From: CAZEBW01 sp964510205
GTDB lineage: Bacteria > Chloroflexota > Anaerolineae > VGOG01
DNA length: 5,823 nucleotides
Direction: 5' to 3'
Assembly: GCA_964510205.1 (NCBI GenBank)
Contig: CAZEBW010000134.1
Location: 1-5,823 of the forward strand
Shown here: positions 5,563 to 5,823 of the stretch, piece by piece
Layout of the letters: every line of letters begins with the position of its first letter
How positions within the stretch are numbered: the first letter of the stretch is position 1
The notes under the pieces: generated by a model
What the model saw: the letters and a program-made list of their open reading frames with translations, nothing else
Databases searched by the model: none
Told to the model about the DNA's origin: nothing
Translations under genes and position numbers: made by a program

Positions 5563-5595
5563 AAAGCCACCTGTGCGGTTAGCGCAGGTGGCTTT
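5563..5595 (-). terminator. Hairpin copy C, terminator after acyl-CoA dehydrogenase gene
   Basis: AAAGCCACCTGTGC (5563-5576) pairs with GCGCAGGTGGCTTT (5582-5595), a 14-bp stem with one G-U pair and loop GGTTA. On the minus strand it begins 28 bases after the stop codon at 5624 and ends in CTTTCTG, as an intrinsic terminator should. It separates the dehydrogenase from the macroglobulin gene. Its 27-base core is the same fold and nearly the same sequence as the hairpins at 63-89 and 440-466. Confidence 0.75.
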
Positions 5596-5623
5596 TCGTG
5601 TCCGATGGGAGGCGATCGAAGGC

Positions 5624-5823
5624 TTAGCCCTTCTGAGTGTAAGCCGTGGGCATGAAATCTGGGCCCAGCAGCTCGCGGGCGATGATCAGGCGCATGATGT
5701 TGACGGCCCCCTCGGCGCCGATGGTGTAGGAGCGGATGGCCCGGATGCTCATCTCGACCGGGCACTCTTTGGTGTAGGCCAGGGCGCCGAACCAGTTGGC
5801 GACTTCGTCCATGATCTTGGTGG
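5624..5823 (-). CDS. Acyl-CoA dehydrogenase, C-terminal fragment (cut by window edge)
   Basis: The last 66 codons are visible, from TKIMDEVANWFGALAYTKE to a TAA stop at 5624-5626. The pattern GALAYTKECPVE, then RSYTIGAEGAVNIMRLIIARELLG, matches the end of the C-terminal helical domain of acyl-CoA dehydrogenases. There the usual form is GGYGYTKEYPVER followed by EGTSEIQRLVIARELL, and the region helps bind FAD across the dimer. The usual GTSE stretch reads GAEGAVN here, suggesting a divergent subfamily. Expected role: flavin-dependent alpha,beta-oxidation of an acyl-CoA in the cytoplasm; the substrate cannot be told. The catalytic Glu is outside the window or not assignable. A terminator follows 28 bases after the stop. 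Confidence 0.75.
   Translation of the reverse strand, partial: TKIMDEVANWFGALAYTKECPVEMSIRAIRSYTIGAEGAVNIMRLIIARELLGPDFMPTAYTQKG

Overview
The window looks like a GC-rich bacterial chromosome segment. Shine-Dalgarno sites, a lipobox lipoprotein signal, a type II toxin-antitoxin pair and hairpin terminators all point to bacteria. The mix of an acyl-CoA dehydrogenase, a stand-alone macroglobulin lipoprotein and C/G-run palindromes would fit Chloroflexota or a similar environmental lineage. That placement is only a guess; there is no rRNA or marker gene here.

Layout. Positions 1-48 may hold the last codons of a plus-strand gene, followed by a hairpin at 63-89. Positions 92-439 hold no gene I can name, but they contain a promoter-like site, two strong hairpins and a possible 33-residue Cys-containing small ORF. 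A second copy of the same hairpin type sits at 440-466. A promoter-like site then leads into a plus-strand toxin-antitoxin operon: a Phd/YefM-like antitoxin (575-844) and a RelE-like toxin starting at GTG (831-1094), overlapping by 14 bases. A perfect 30-base palindrome (1152-1181) separates this operon from the convergent minus-strand gene.

Most of the window (1253-5467, minus) is one 1404-residue lipoprotein of the alpha-2-macroglobulin/complement C3/TEP superfamily. It has the whole animal-type architecture: MG domains, bait-like region, thioester domain with GCGEQN, and a C-terminal receptor-binding-type domain. It also has a histidine at the position of the C3/C4B catalytic His. Three copies of a palindromic DNA repeat have been taken into its reading frame, all in predicted linkers between domains. 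Upstream, also on the minus strand, is the C-terminal end of an acyl-CoA dehydrogenase (5624-5823), closed by a third copy of the hairpin (5563-5595). The macroglobulin is therefore probably transcribed from its own promoter.

Functional picture (inference). The macroglobulin is probably a surface- or membrane-anchored protease trap or covalent tagging protein. The toxin-antitoxin pair is independent of it. The usual bacterial partner of macroglobulins, penicillin-binding protein 1C, is not visible in this window.
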